In this document: in pieces, positions 18,957 through 30,674 of the stretch
Numbering within the stretch: the stretch's first letter is position 1
Layout: the number at the start of each line of letters is the position of its first letter
NCBI GenBank assembly: GCA_030435675.1
Contig: CM059624.1
Location: 11,742,769 to 11,806,768 of the forward strand
DNA from: Steinernema hermaphroditum
Lineage: Eukaryota; Nematoda; Chromadorea; Rhabditida; Steinernematidae
Reading direction: 5' to 3'
Length of the DNA: 64,000 nucleotides
Notes under the pieces: generated by a model
Seen by the model: the letters and a program-made list of their open reading frames with translations, nothing else
Databases searched by the model: none
What the model was told of the DNA's origin: nothing
Made by a program: the position numbers and the translations under genes

Positions 18957-19449
18957 GTTGAACATTTGCCAAAATATTATAGACAGGTTGTCGATCACAA
19001 AGTAACGATGATGTCCACGATTCTGTATTCTGCCTATTGAAATGGAAGAACGCCCCCTAATAAATTTTCCTTTAAAATGAGATCATACATATCTATCACG
19101 ACAAATGACTGATCCTGCTTTTAGCAGTCTTCAAGTATCGTATGCTTGGGATTGGCTGTTCTTGATTGATAGTGGCGCACTGATCATGTACAACAAGTGC
19201 TTGTAAGTGCACGTGACAACTGTCTCAAAGAAGAGACGCAACTTTGGGATCGGAATCAAACGTCATACAAGAGCAAAACAATAAATTTGACCACTGTCGT
19301 TACAGTGAAATGGCGGAGCCAAAAAGTAAAATTTTGTATTTGTTCAGAACCAAATGCCTGAATTACCAAGTACTTCTCCTCTAACTTGTTGAACATTTGC
19401 CAAAATATTATAGACAGGTCGATCACAAAGTAACGATGATGTCCACAGA
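18957..19449. repeat. direct repeat pair, 18957-19020 and 19387-19449
   Basis: GTTGAACATTTGCCAAAATA and the following ~40 nt (to GATGATGTCCAC) occur twice in the same orientation, about 430 nt apart, with a 2-nt indel. They may be ends of a short retro- or satellite-like insertion, or a recent segmental duplication. Confidence 0.7.
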
Positions 19450-20178
19450 AAAGAACATCCTCGAGTGTTGAGAGTGTTGCTTGTTCGAAACATATCAAGA
19501 GCAAAGCGAACCAAGGATACGATATTTTCGACTACAAGAGGCTCTGAGGGTACAAAGCAGGATTGGTCGTTTGGGGGAAGAAATCTGTGTGACGCTCGGG
19601 GAAAGCCTTCCGTTGATTCGACCATTCATTACTCAATGTTTTGCCTTCCTTTGTCTTCCGTTCAATCATCGCTCTTCCCTTAGGTGGCAATATTGGCGCA
19701 ACCAGGAGAGAATTCGGTACGGCTTTATAACGGTATATTTTCGAATCTGTCAGGGAAGGTTAACTAAGGCAGACCAGGTTGGACCATGGACGTTCTATAG
19801 TACAGATCCGAAGGGAAAATGTGATATGAATGGGACGTTGACAAAAATAGACTGTTCAAAGTTGGTTGGAACACAGGAATGCAGTATTATTTTTCTTGTG
19901 GCCGGCAGGGGGGATATATCCGTTTCCGGCTTTCCCTTATTGTTTTTCGGCCGTTTTGAGTCGAAGCAGGACAACTCGCCGCCGCCAACTCGAGTTGGCC
20001 GGCGGCGAGTTGGCGGCGGCCAGTTGTCACGTACCGGTTTTGAGTCACTACACACGTTGTTTCGGAATGGCCAAATTTAGCCTTTAAGTTCTGAAAGGAT
20101 TCCACTCCAACTTCCAAAGGTCTGTTTTTGTTTTCCCTTCCACACCTTCCTTTACAACGGAATCAGGTTGTCCGCGGC
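19450..20178. other. no gene seen; GC-rich palindrome
   Basis: A 199-codon open frame (19481-20080) is present but has no family motif or signal peptide and runs through a palindrome, so it is not called. The palindrome at 19972-20012 is built from CAACTCGCCGCCGCCAACTC and its complement meeting at CTCGAG, with one inserted base, followed by a partial third copy. Confidence 0.5.
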
Positions 20179-20679
20179 ATGGACGACTGTCGTCTGCTCC
20201 ATTCAGTTCGCCATCCTATGTTGCTGGTCCTGTTGCTTGTTCTCCTTCCCTTATCCTTGGCCTCCGACGACGAGAAATGCGGCACTAACGAGCAGTTCTA
20301 CGACTGTGGCGCATGTGACAGTTCCTGCGACAAGGAAGAGATTTGCGTGAAGGTGTGCCGAAAACCCGGAAGCTGTGGATGTATCGTCGGTGAGTTCGAT
20401 TCCATGATCTGACCATAAAGGCCGTTGCTCTCTGCAGGCTATAGACGCGACAAAGAGCATGGCTGTGTTCCGATGGAAGAGTGCCAAAAGAAGGCGAAAG
20501 AGGGCGAGAAGTGTGGAGAGAACGAAGAAATGTTCCCACTGGGCGCCTGTGACGGAACCTGTTCCCACCCGCATCTCGCCTGTGTGCTCAGAAAGAAGCC
20601 AAAGCCGGAGTGTGGTTGCAAGAAGGGATATGTGAGGGACGACAGCAAGAAGTGTATCAAACTGGAAGACTGTAAATGA
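20179..20679 (+). CDS. secreted two-domain TIL protein
   Basis: Two exons, 20179-20389 and 20438-20679, 48-nt intron, giving 150 residues. The signal peptide includes MLLVLLLVLLPLSLAS; the second ATG at 20218 is an equally good start. The first TIL domain begins KCGTNEQFYDCGACDSSC and crosses the intron in CGCIVGYRRDKEHGC. The second begins KCGENEEMFPLGACDGTC and ends CGCKKGYVRDDSKKCIKLEDC. In domain 2 the usual Cys in the GACD motif region is replaced (FPLGACD), so one disulphide may differ. Likely an extracellular protease inhibitor, paralogous to the gene at 18311-18783. Confidence 0.86.
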
Positions 20680-23600
20680 CTCATTTAGTGTCTCTTGTGC
20701 TCAGTACTTGGAAGTAAAGTTCATTGCACTTCCGTTTTGTGGTTCGTCTCTCGGGGTAATTAAGACACAAGTGGTCATCTTGAAATCTCTGCAAAGGATA
20801 CGCAATGGTCAAGGTCAAGAGCCTTGTACTGACACCTTTTCGCAACACCTTCCACAGACTAGTTGTGCACAGCGCAAAGGGAAAAGGAGTCAGTGGAGTA
20901 GAGCGCTGAAAATTGACACAAAAACTGAAAGGTTGCAGTCAAGCGACAAACCGTTCGAACGGTCCACCTATACTTTCTTTAAAGCTCACAACAGGTATGA
21001 AGGATGGAATATCGCAAGCGTTATACTATATGCTTGCTAGCTGTATCGAAGCTCAACTTTGGCTGTGTCCAAGAAAGTGAGAAGACCTCTCAGAGATAGA
21101 GAGTTAGAAAGAGTTGATATCTGAGTGGTTAACATAAACCGTGCCCTTTGAGAGTCAAATCGTTCATTTTTGCGCTTTCAACCGTCTCTATAAGCAGAAG
21201 GTCACTTCTATGGTGTAATCACTTGATTTTTTTGCCAAAATGGAACCAGTGTGTAACACAGACCATACCATTCCAATCTATGGGGATTCTCCAAATACCA
21301 AGGGGGAGGCGCTCCAAGTCCCAACTCATTCCTGGGGGGATGGTCGAAAGCAATGAGGGACGGCCGAGATTAAAGGGGATGGTTCATAGGACAGTAAACC
21401 GTTTTGGCGCTATGGTGTGCTTGTGAAACGTTGAAGAATACACCTCTTGCTATCTGAATCGGATCCTTTTTCTGTGGTTGTTGTGAGGGTAGCTTAGTCC
21501 CCAGTGCTTCTTGACTGGTTTGGGATGAAACACATTCAAATTACACGCCAGCTTTGGGTCATCCGTAGCGGAGTCCACTGTATTACGGGCGACTGATCGT
21601 GTCGCCAACGCGAATATGTGACAAATGAATAGCTTTATTTCTTGGATACGGCCATTGATCCTTCGACCATGACCGTAGACGTGACTTTTCGTTATTTTTT
21701 ACACACTAATGCGCGAGGCTTTTCGGGAAAACAGCTAATCTGAGTGGAACTTAATGTCCACTTGATTTCACTGAATATATCCGACCAGCGAACTCAACAA
21801 CTTATCAAATTAGAGGCGCCGATAATTGAAAATGGCTTTTCGCAGTAGGGCAACTGTTCTTTGTTTATAATCGCTTGACGCCCACTTGTATAATCCACAG
21901 TCGGCATTTTCGCCATACCTTTAGCGCTTGCATACGTGAGCTCGATCCAGAATGCCCTTTGACTTATAAAATTCCAATAATTCTCTGATCTAGTTGGCGA
22001 TTTTTAAATTCTCCTTTAAATTTTATTCACATTTTTCTACCAAACGACTTTTAGCTATGTACGCCATTTATGGGTTTATTGAAGACGTGTTTTTGTGATA
22101 TAATCAACTTAGCAATTATCGCAAAAAAAGTCTTAATAAATTGATTTTTTTCTGTTCTGGTGACTCACATAGCGTACAAGTTCACTCTTTTTGCATCTCC
22201 TAAAATAGATGCGTTGCAGAAGAAATAGTGTCAGCTAGCATAAGCTGTTGATTTTATGTTAGTCCGTGATTAGTTGGTCATTGATGCCTGGATTATTGGC
22301 GGCTGTATTTACGTTGATTATTCTATTTCAATGAAGCAACATGAACTCATCCGTTTCTAAATACTTCAAATTTCTCCACAGAACATCTGCATGAAAATCA
22401 ACAGATCGTGATAAGCAAGAGCTAAAACCCACGTATAGGAAAATTAATATTTTCGATTTCAAGATTGGATTAGTTTGCAGCAAATAACTGCGATATGATT
22501 AGCGCCATTCAGAATGCTCGTGCTATTTAGGAAAGTCGTGATATTTGTCATATCCGGATATTTCTCTCAAAATAGGTTAGGACCTATTTGAATTTGAGGT
22601 TCTCAATTTCTGAAGTGTCTTACTGAATAGTTTGCAGAATCTTTTTCGTGAAGGATGAGAAAGGCAGTTTTGTGATCAGCTAGGGTCATAATTATAACTG
22701 CACCTTATTTCGTCTTTCGTGTTCACTCGCTAAACCACTTCCTTCTTCGGCATTTTTGACTCAGACTGGCAAGCAGACTTTTCTGCACTCCTCCTGCAAC
22801 ATGAATTCTCATGAGAGATTTTTGCGGAATGAGTTTTTCTCTCAGTCGTGTCGCGGTGGCGAGCCTGAGCGTCTCTGAGCGTCTGGATCGTCAGAAGGCG
22901 GCATCTTTGAGTTCTCCGGCATCAGGAATTGACACCCGGAAGCCGTAGTCCCACCATCGTTGACAACAAGATATCCGACGCCAGGAAGCGTGTGCTCCGT
23001 GAGAAGTGATTCTGAAGGTCACCGACTCTGAAGACACCACAATTGGCAAAGGCGCAGCTTTTGGACTAAGAACCCATCTCTCCGAAACGGAAAGTCGTGA
23101 AGTCGACTTTTTCTCTTTCCCGTCGGAATTGGAGATCGAAAGTCAGGCAGCAATTTCTAAACAAGCAACGCACCCATAAAATTCTACATTAAGTTCTAAA
23201 AAATCAGTCACATTTGGTATTCTAATCTTTAGTCATTTCTGTGGCCAATTTGTCTTCAATCCACACGAACTTACTCTGAATGTATCTTGGATTGCGATCG
23301 AGGTGATTGCAGAGCTTCCTCGATGTTGACTGCTGAAGCTTAAGATGAATGCCATACGGTGACACTAGGATATCTTTTTCTTTTTTTATCTTTACGTTCA
23401 TCGTATGCTTCCCATATAATTTGTTCTACGTCCACTAAGTTTACTTCCCGATAAGGAGATGTTTTGGTCGTATTAATACGTATTTCTCATTAACCATCTT
23501 TGTTTTATTGTTATTGTTTGATAGTTGTTCAGTCATGCCGTAAATATCTTTGTTTGTTACCTGGGTGTAGTCGATTGGCGCGTTTTTGAATACAGGTAAC

Positions 23601-23876
23601 TCTCATCCCACATCATTCATTCGGACAATTGCCGAAATCCATATTTTACAGTATTTCCTCGATTATGTTTTTATCTTCAAAACCTGAGTCACATTCGATT
23701 TTCTAACCTTCCATGAATTTTGTGACCAATGTGCTTGCGATTCCCACGAACTTGTCCTGCAACGATCGATGTGCTTCCAAGGCTTCCTCGACTCAAATGA
23801 TGTTGGTCGTTTCCAGTGGAGCGTGGGAACGTTGCTGATATACCACAGTGTTCCCAGTATTGTCGTTCTTTGCAGG
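20680..23876. other. 3.2 kb without a recognisable gene
   Basis: Mostly AT-rich. At about 21265-21390 there is a degenerate stretch of GGGGATGGTCGAAAG-type units related to the tandem repeats at 28.6 and 32.4 kb. 22780-23160 is more GC-balanced and has GAGCGTCT doublets, but no open frame with motifs. Nothing else is supported. Confidence 0.5.
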
Positions 23877-25681
23877 ATGTCGAACGCCACAGCGCCTTTA
23901 GAGGTGCGCCTAATCGGCGGAATCGTCACTTCTCTGGCTGCCTCTATTGGGCTATTAGGAAATGTCGTCTTCATTTTCGTATCTATCAAGGTGAGACGAT
24001 CAAATAGACTCCCTTAGTTGAGCGCGATTTTCAGAATTTCGCCTCTTTTCGGAAATCTCCATTTTTCCTAATCACATGGCAAATGAACGCAGGCGATTTG
24101 ATGGTTATTCTTGCTCAGCTCATTGTGGCGGTTCCTGATATTTTTGCGGGTTACGATGTAAGTCCGAAGAGTATAACGAACATTGCACTCCACTCAGGTC
24201 TTCCATGGGTCGTCTTTCCCTATTATAATGGGTCTTCTGGACGGCATTGGCTATATGAGCAATTTGTTCTTCGCTCTGGTGCTGATCTTCAATCGATTTC
24301 TCATTTTCTGTTGTCCTCCGGTGAATGGAGTTTTGTTCGGGAAACGAGCGGTCCTGATGTAAGTGGTCTTTGTTCGACTGGCTTAAAAATATTGCGTTTT
24401 CACACACTCTAAACCTGTGCTCCCTATGAATGAAAAATAAAAAAAACGAATCAAGAATGTCATTAGAATCGAGTAGAGAAACTGTCACATTAGCCTGGAA
24501 AAAATCGACCACTAACATTAGAATGCAATTCCTTAAGAGACCGTATTGAACGTTCGGAATGTTTCTTAAGCTTTGCCCAAAGACTTAGTAAGAGAAATAA
24601 GACGAGCAGAATCACTTCTATTGAGATGTGGGGAACGTTCAGTTCATCTCCATGAACAATCACATCCTTTATATGTACGATCATAGAAACAAAAGAGCGT
24701 CTAGTCAGTCTAAATGGCAGTTGGAATCTACTGCCCAACAACTTCGCTAGTCGCCTCTATTGGACTATTAGGAAATTTCGTCTTTGTTTCCATATCCATC
24801 AAGGTGAGACGTCCAAGTTTCATTTGTGTCGGTGGCATTCGTTGGTAACGGCATCGCAATTACTGTTCTCATTGAATGATATCCTCTGTAAACCCTTTCC
24901 CTCCCCAGAACGCATATAAACCACCTCTGGCAGCGGGGTCCAATCCACGACTATAGATCGTGAGAAACACACTATAACATCATGTTCAGAACGATAGCAG
25001 TCATGTGGACGTATATTATCGGCCGTTCGCTGTATGTGAATCTCGCAGGATGCACAAAAGTTTTTGATCTGAAGGGATTCTTCTTCAGACACAGCTGCCA
25101 AGGAGCGGCTCAAGCAGCAAGGGACATGAATACGGTAGGAGAGGAAGCGCTTCTTTAGGATAAAGACTCATTCAGTGGGCCAAGTACGAAAGCTATGGAT
25201 TTCCGGTCCTCATGTTCGTCCTCTACATCGTCGTTCTTATCAAAATTCACTTTGATTGGAGGCTCAAAGTGGGGAATACGACTGTGCACACCCAAACAAG
25301 GAAAGCCAAGGTGGAGAGGAGGTTGCTGATCCAGGTGAGTTCGGAAATCATTCTTTGAGAATAACGAATCACCTTCAGAGCATTTTGATTTGCGGGATGC
25401 TGCAAGTGGAGGCCATCTCGTTCGTCATTCTGCCCAAGATTCGCCTCCAGCCTCCAGGACACTACTACATGAGCTTCTTGTCGGGACTCATCGTCATCGC
25501 AAATTCCTCGACACATCCACTCGTGCTCTTCGTTTTCAACAGCGATGTCCGCCAAGGACTCAAGAATCTGTTCCGCAATGGGACTCCTGTGCAGAATCTG
25601 TCCGTGTCCATAAGTGCCTCCGTGAAGAAGAGGTCAACTCAGACGATCGCTCAGGAGTGCTCTACGCGAAGACCGCCTTGA
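23877..25681 (+). CDS. serpentine chemoreceptor 1 (SRX-like 7TM GPCR)
   Basis: Six exons: 23877-23990, 24035-24157, 24198-24358, 24990-25134, 25176-25334, 25379-25681, giving 334 residues. TM1 reads IGGIVTSLAASIGLLGNVVF. TM2 contains GDLMVILAQLIVAVP. TM3 ends with the receptor motif LIFNRFLIFCCPP, followed by TIAVMWTYII, FPVLMFVLYIVVL and SILICGMLQVEAISF. The C-terminal motif is THPLVLFVFNSDVR. The pattern matches nematode 7TM chemoreceptors of the SRX/SRT kind, presumably in ciliated sensory neurons; the subfamily is tentative and the ligand unknown. Intron 3 is 631 nt, against about 40 nt for the others, and contains a partial copy of exon 1 (24740-24808). Receptors 2 and 3 are paralogues. 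Confidence 0.85.
24740..24808 (+). pseudogene. duplicated TM1 exon fragment inside receptor 1 intron
   Basis: The run CCTCTATTGGACTATTAGGA and its continuation, then ATCCATCAAGGTGAGACG, repeat the end of exon 1 of the same gene (23940-23999), including the splice donor. It would encode VASIGLLGNFVFVSISIK. It has no start codon and no matching acceptor, so it is a relic of a duplicated receptor or an abandoned alternative exon. Confidence 0.75.
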
Positions 25682-27160
25682 TTGCTGTCATGACAAGAAC
25701 CAATTGATTTCTAAAATGCTATGATGAGTTTATGTGTTCTTTGCCCACATTCTTGATGTTCAGAAAAAGACGAACATTGTAAGAACAGAAATGTTCAACA
25801 TCTAATATGGCAGAAAACTGTCGAGTCCTTAGTTTCCGATCTCCCAGGATTAAAGCACAAAAACGATTAAATCACGGACACGACACATGGATACGCAGAC
25901 AGATATAAAGTTGAAGTAAACATGACGCTGTTCTAAATGTACTTTGTTTTGGGTTTTTGAAAATTAGGGATCAAATGGCTTGATTATTTTAGCAAGAGCT
26001 GTAAGATTTGTGGCCACAGTAGCTTCAGTCTTTATTTTTTTAGATTCAAATTTCTCATAAGTTATCGTAAACTAAATCTTGCATCGGCCTGACTGAGACT
26101 ATAAAGACGAGCATGTCCTTTGATCTATCGAGTGTTCATGCTTGGACTTTGAGCTCACTCAGTCCTTATAAGACGTTCTTGAACGGAGTCGTTACACTCT
26201 CCTGACTATTCTGGCGACGCTTCTGGGAATGCCAGATTCGTGGTGTAAAGCATTTTCCCTATGATGAGAAAATGAGTGTGGACCAAGAGAACCCACTCAA
26301 ATCGGCGTCCCCACGTTATGCAACAAGTAGAGAATGAGAGCAGAAGTACAGATTCCCAACGAAAGAGGCTCAATAAAAATTACAAATACACGTAGTAAGG
26401 AAGGAAGTACGAGTAGTGATATACACTTTTACTGTAATGGAGCACCTGGAAGCTCATAGGCTTCATGTGGAAAGCAATCTCTTCTCGCTTCCTGGAACTG
26501 TTTGACTCTAATTGAGATGATGAACTCGTCATTACTTAGCAGCATGACTACACATTTTGAGTATCGTTGTATGGGAATAATCAAGGTTTATGGTACCGAT
26601 GTTCTAGGTTAGGGATAAAAGACTGTCGATATCAAACCGCTTGGTTCTGAGCTTCGATTTCCTTCCTTAGAAGACGAGAAACACCAACGTTTGTTCCACT
26701 CCACCGCTAAGGACTCTGATGCCGATGTTGGAGCTAAGCACTGGCGTATTAGGATTATCATAATTCTACACCTTTTCGAAACAAAGAAAAGGATGATGAA
26801 GGATAATTCCTCCAATTATGTCTAATTTTAACCCGGAATGACTTCTTACAATCCTTCCTAACTTTCACCAGCCCACATTCTGCTCAGTGGTGTCCACATG
26901 AGAATTGCCCTGACGTGACCTCTCCGAGTACTTGCACAAAGGTCTATCTTCGTCGAATGCCCTTTGTGAGAGACAGAGACGTCTATGTGTTTCAAGTTGG
27001 TTTCCCGTCATTTTAGCTGGATATAGCTATGTGTAGCGGTTGATCTGTAGACCCTCAATCGTATTCTCCACGCGCTCTTCATGTGTTTTCCGTTGCCGTG
27101 AGAACATTTCCCTTTTCTCTACTCCAATGTTTCTTCAGAGCTCATAGTATGCTTCCAGAA
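25682..27160. other. intergenic, no gene seen
   Basis: AT-rich spacer between receptors 1 and 2. Short open frames only. The last 200 nt are the presumed promoter of receptor 2. Confidence 0.5.
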
Positions 27161-28546
27161 ATGTCGAACTTTTCGGCGCCGCCACTGGAAGTGCGCCTTG
27201 CTGGCGGCACGATGACCTCTCTGACCGCCATAATTGGCTTTCTCGGCAATTTTATGCTCATTGTCGTCTCCGCCAAGGTGTGCAAAGTACGAGCACTTCC
27301 AAGTGACTCACTCGTTTTCTAGAACTTCGCCAGCTTCCGCAAAACTCCCTTCTTTCTCATCACGTGGCAGATGGTCGTCGGCGACATTATGGTCATCTTG
27401 GCACAGCTCGTTGTCGCCGTTCCGATCACCTTCGCCGGCTTCGACGTGTTCGAAGACGCTCCCACGTTTCCCTTCGTCTTCGCCTTCCTCGACTCCCTTG
27501 GCTACTTCAGCAACATGCTCTTCGCCTTCGTCCTCATCCTCAACCGCTTCTTTATCTTCTGTGCGCCTCCGTTCGCCAACAGCTTCTTCTTCGGGAAACG
27601 ATCAGTTCTCGTGTAAGTTCAGGGAGGAAGTTCTTCTATTCTAGGTGGAGGTCATGGGAACCGTAAGAGACTTTTCCAGACATTCTCATGCTTTTCTTGT
27701 AACTTTATATTAAGATACTAGACGTATGGGAACGTCCACGGAATATGGGTAGTACTACGGTAGTACTACGCTCACGATTTGATTGTACACGTTTCTCAAC
27801 TAGGCTAGACATAATGACTTCAAAATGATTTCGGCTAAAAATGGTAAAAATGATTTTCTAGACCTCAATTAGACTAGATAAACAGCTTTCTGATGTCTAA
27901 ATTTTAAGCTCCCTCTCGGCCACATGGATCTACGCCATCTGCCAAACCTCCTATACGACTTTCTCCGGATGTATCAAGACCTTCATCCCCCACAAGCTTT
28001 ACTTTCGGCCTTCTTGTCGGACGGCACTGTCCAACGACGTCGCCAGAACGCTCAGTCGATTCGGGATGTACGAGAGCTATGCCTTTCCTGGCATCATGTT
28101 CGTCCTTTACATCATCGTTTTGGCCAAAATCCGATACGACTTTCGCTACTTGAGCAGTCGTCTGCAAAGCACGAAATCAAAAACGGAGATGCGGCTTCTG
28201 ATTCAGGTGCGTTACAGCAGAATGACTACGGTAGCGTGTGTCTTTGCAGAGTATACTTATATGCGGAATGCTCCAAGTAGAAGTGCTGGCCTTCTCCTTC
28301 CTGCCCAAGATCAAGGCGGCGCCTACAACTGGCCTCTACATCAACCTCTTCATCGGTCTTCTATCGATTCTCAACGCCACCACGCATCCACTCGTCCTCT
28401 TTGTCTTCAATACGGATGTCCGTCTGGGACTCCTTGGCCTCTTCAAGAAGCCAACTGCTGTGGAACATCTCTCAACAACTTATTCAACGAGAACAATTCC
28501 ACCGAATCGAGTGGCGACGAGGAGGGCGACTTTGATGAGTATTTAG
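27161..28546 (+). CDS. serpentine chemoreceptor 2 (SRX-like 7TM GPCR)
   Basis: Four exons: 27161-27277, 27323-27612, 27909-28206, 28250-28546, giving 333 residues. An in-frame ATG at 27149 would add four residues. Landmarks parallel receptor 1: TMTSLTAIIGFLGNFMLIVV, GDIMVILAQLVVAVPITFAG, LILNRFFIFCAPP, SLSATWIYAICQTSY, SILICGMLQVEVLAF, THPLVLFVFNTDVR. It lacks two introns present in receptor 1 (after the TM2 exon and before YESYAFP), so exons 2-3 and 4-5 are fused. The coding part is GC-richer than receptor 1. The stop lies only about 10 nt from the start of a transposon arm, so its 3' untranslated region is probably supplied by repeat DNA. Confidence 0.86.
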
Positions 28547-28556
28547 CGAAAGGATA

Positions 28557-28970
28557 TTCTAGGATATTCTTTTGAAATGAATAGGATATTCATTGTAAGA
28601 TATTTGATAAGAATATTTGGCATAAAGCCGTGTCAACCGTCCCCCTTGGGATTTGGACCGTCCCTTTTTGGGATTTCGACCGTCCCCTAGATTGGAACCG
28701 TCCCCCCTTTTTGCGGATTTGAACCGTCCCCTTTGGGATATCGACCGTCCCCCTTGAGATTTGAACCGTCCCCTGTGGGATTTCGACCGTCCCCTCTGGG
28801 ATATCAACCGTCCCCCTTGAGATTTCGACCGTCCCCCTGGGATTTCAACCGTCCCCCTGGGATTTCAACCGTCCCCCTAGATTAATAACATTTTAATAAT
28901 TTTAATATAATTAAAATTATTTAAAAAAATTAAAGTGAAATTTTCAGAATATCAGGTGTTGCAAGATTAA
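28557..28970. repeat. left arm of a large inverted-repeat structure
   Basis: It begins with GGATATTC repeats and ATTTGGCATAAAGCCGTG. Next come about a dozen ~20-bp units of the type GATTTCGACCGTCCCCCTGG (28632-28880). Last is an AT-rich block ending near TGAAATTTTCAGAATAT. The whole order is mirrored at 32335-32676. No coding capacity in the arm. Confidence 0.7.
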
Positions 28971-29277
28971 TTTATAACACGGAAGTTTAATGGAATTTTA
29001 GCAATGTCAGAATTATAAATTATAATTTAATCTTGCTATACCTGCTGTCTTCCTTAGTCAAATCGTTCTTGTTCTTGCTTACAAAATGTTCAAATTGACC
29101 TTTAGGTTGAGTGAGCCATGCGCCTACAGCCCAACACCACAGAAAGATCTGGCCATCGGAACAATGGGTATGACTACTTAGACAACCGGCTGCAATATGA
29201 GGTCGCGCGTGCAACAACTCTGCAACATCAAGAGGAGATACTGCGCTTAGGCGTGCCTACGTCATGTCTATAGTACA

Positions 29278-29598
29278 CAGGAGGTATCTTCAGGTGCGCG
29301 CGGCTCTGGCGTGCAGGATGCATCTATCAGCGCACACGGAGCTCAATACCATGCACTCTAACGGGGGCTATCACCGGCTGAGCCGAACTACCGTACCCTA
29401 CCGTAGCCAAGCACGCACTACACAGGCAGGTTCCCGCCGCGACTAGGATACTGTACCAAAACGCAGCAGCGCTCGGGTACGGTAGTTCGGCTCAGCCGGT
29501 GATAGCCCCCGTTAGAGTGCATGGTATTGAGCTCCGTGTGCGCTGACAGATGCATCCTGCACGCCAGAGCCGCGCGCACCTGACGATACCTCCGCAAG
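29278..29598. mobile_element. foldback element with ~122-bp arms
   Basis: Arms 29278-29402 and 29476-29598 are complementary with few mismatches (for example GGTGCGCGCGGCTCTGGCGT against ACGCCAGAGCCGCGCGCACC), with a spacer of about 75 bp. It abuts the truncated 3' end of the mariner copy and has no open frame of its own. Confidence 0.75.
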
Positions 29599-30674
29599 AA
29601 GATCGGGCGGAATCCAGCACGATCTATGAGAAAACTGGCAAAGCAGCACGGAATCAGTAGAAGATCGGTTGAAAGATTTCGCTTTCGGAAACGCTTTCGG
29701 AAATTCTTCAGGTTTCCCGCAGTGATTTCGGGCGTAATTTCCTTCCAAGCGCTCTTCAGTGCGCGCTTCAGGGAATCCACACTAGCGTGACTTGTAGAGC
29801 AGACTTTTTGCTCCATGATTGACCAGACAGCGAAGTCGAGTGGGTTGAGATCCGGTGAGTGCGGAGGCCAAACATCTTTCCACCAGACATTCACTTGGTT
29901 GGCTGCGAACCAGGCCAGAGTGTTCTTGGACCCATGGGCAGGCGCCCAGTCCTGCTGAAACGTCCATACGGTGTCTGGAGGCAGTTCTTGAGCCCAAGGT
30001 TTCACCACGCCGTCCAGAACCAGTTTGCGGTAGTTCTCGGCATTGCAGGTAACCTTTTTTCCATTGACTTCGAAGAAAACGAGCTTCGGGTTTCCAAGTC
30101 CAGAAATCCCGGCCCAAACCATGATGGACTTTGGGAAGTGGCTTTTTTCGATGGTTACGTTGCGCGTAGAGCCTTTCGGAAGAAGTTCACGGTGATTCTG
30201 AGCGTTGCGCAGCGGTTCTACGGTAAAAATTTTTTCATCTGAGAACAAAATGTTCTGGAGCTTCCCGCCGCGGACTTGGGCCCTCATCTCCTTCGCTTTC
30301 TCCATTCTTTCGGCCTTCATTCGATCGCTCAAAAGCTGCCCGCGCGCCATTTTGTAGGGATACAATCCTAGATCCTCCTCCACCAATCTTTCAACCGATC
30401 TTCTACTGATTCCGTGCTGCTTTGCCAGTTTTCTCATAGATCGTGCTGGATTCCGCCCGATCTTCTTGCGGATGGCTTCTCGGATCCTGGGTGTTCTTGC
30501 AGTTCTCCGTCTTCCACTTCTTTGGCGATCCTTGACCCCACCTGTCTCTTGGAAGCGTTTGACAACTCGCTCGACTTGCACAAATTGGAGTTTCATTAAC
30601 TTTGCAATCTTCGGTATCGGCATTCCACGCTTGTAATCGGCGATGATGGCAAAACGGTCCTCTTGGGAGACCAT
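29418..30674 (-). pseudogene. mariner-type transposase with rearranged C-terminus
   Basis: Open from 30674 (MVSQEDRF) to 29418. The longer upstream frame is excluded because the helix-turn-helix domain starts here. N-terminal DNA-binding region EDRFAIIADYKRGMPIPKIA, then a second HTH around AKQHGISRRSVERLVEE. The catalytic domain has ILFSDEKIF (first Asp), TFQQDWAPAHG (second Asp) and WPPHSPDLNPLDFAVW (third Asp, 32 residues after the second by my count). The catalytic region is intact. After about LKNFRKRFRKR the frame runs into an inverted 87-bp segment of the same gene and then a foldback element, so the natural C-terminus and 3' end are lost. The 5' terminal repeat is visible at 30815-30836 (CAGGGTGGCGCATAAATA on minus). 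Probably immobile, though the protein could still act. Confidence 0.8.
29592..29678 (+). repeat. 87-bp inverted copy of internal mariner sequence
   Basis: Seen: 29592-29678 is the reverse complement of 30385-30471 over all 87 positions compared. The latter encodes KKIGRNPARSMRKLAKQHGI and following residues in the transposase. So a piece of the transposase has been copied in opposite orientation into the 3' end of the same element, replacing the normal C-terminus. This fits aberrant gap repair after excision. Confidence 0.85.

Noticed and set aside
19481..20080. 199-codon ORF before the TIL gene
   Set aside because: No family motif, no signal peptide, and it crosses a GC-rich palindrome.
28632..28880. 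CRISPR-like array
   Set aside because: Units are contiguous ~20-bp tandem repeats without unique spacers, in a eukaryotic genome.
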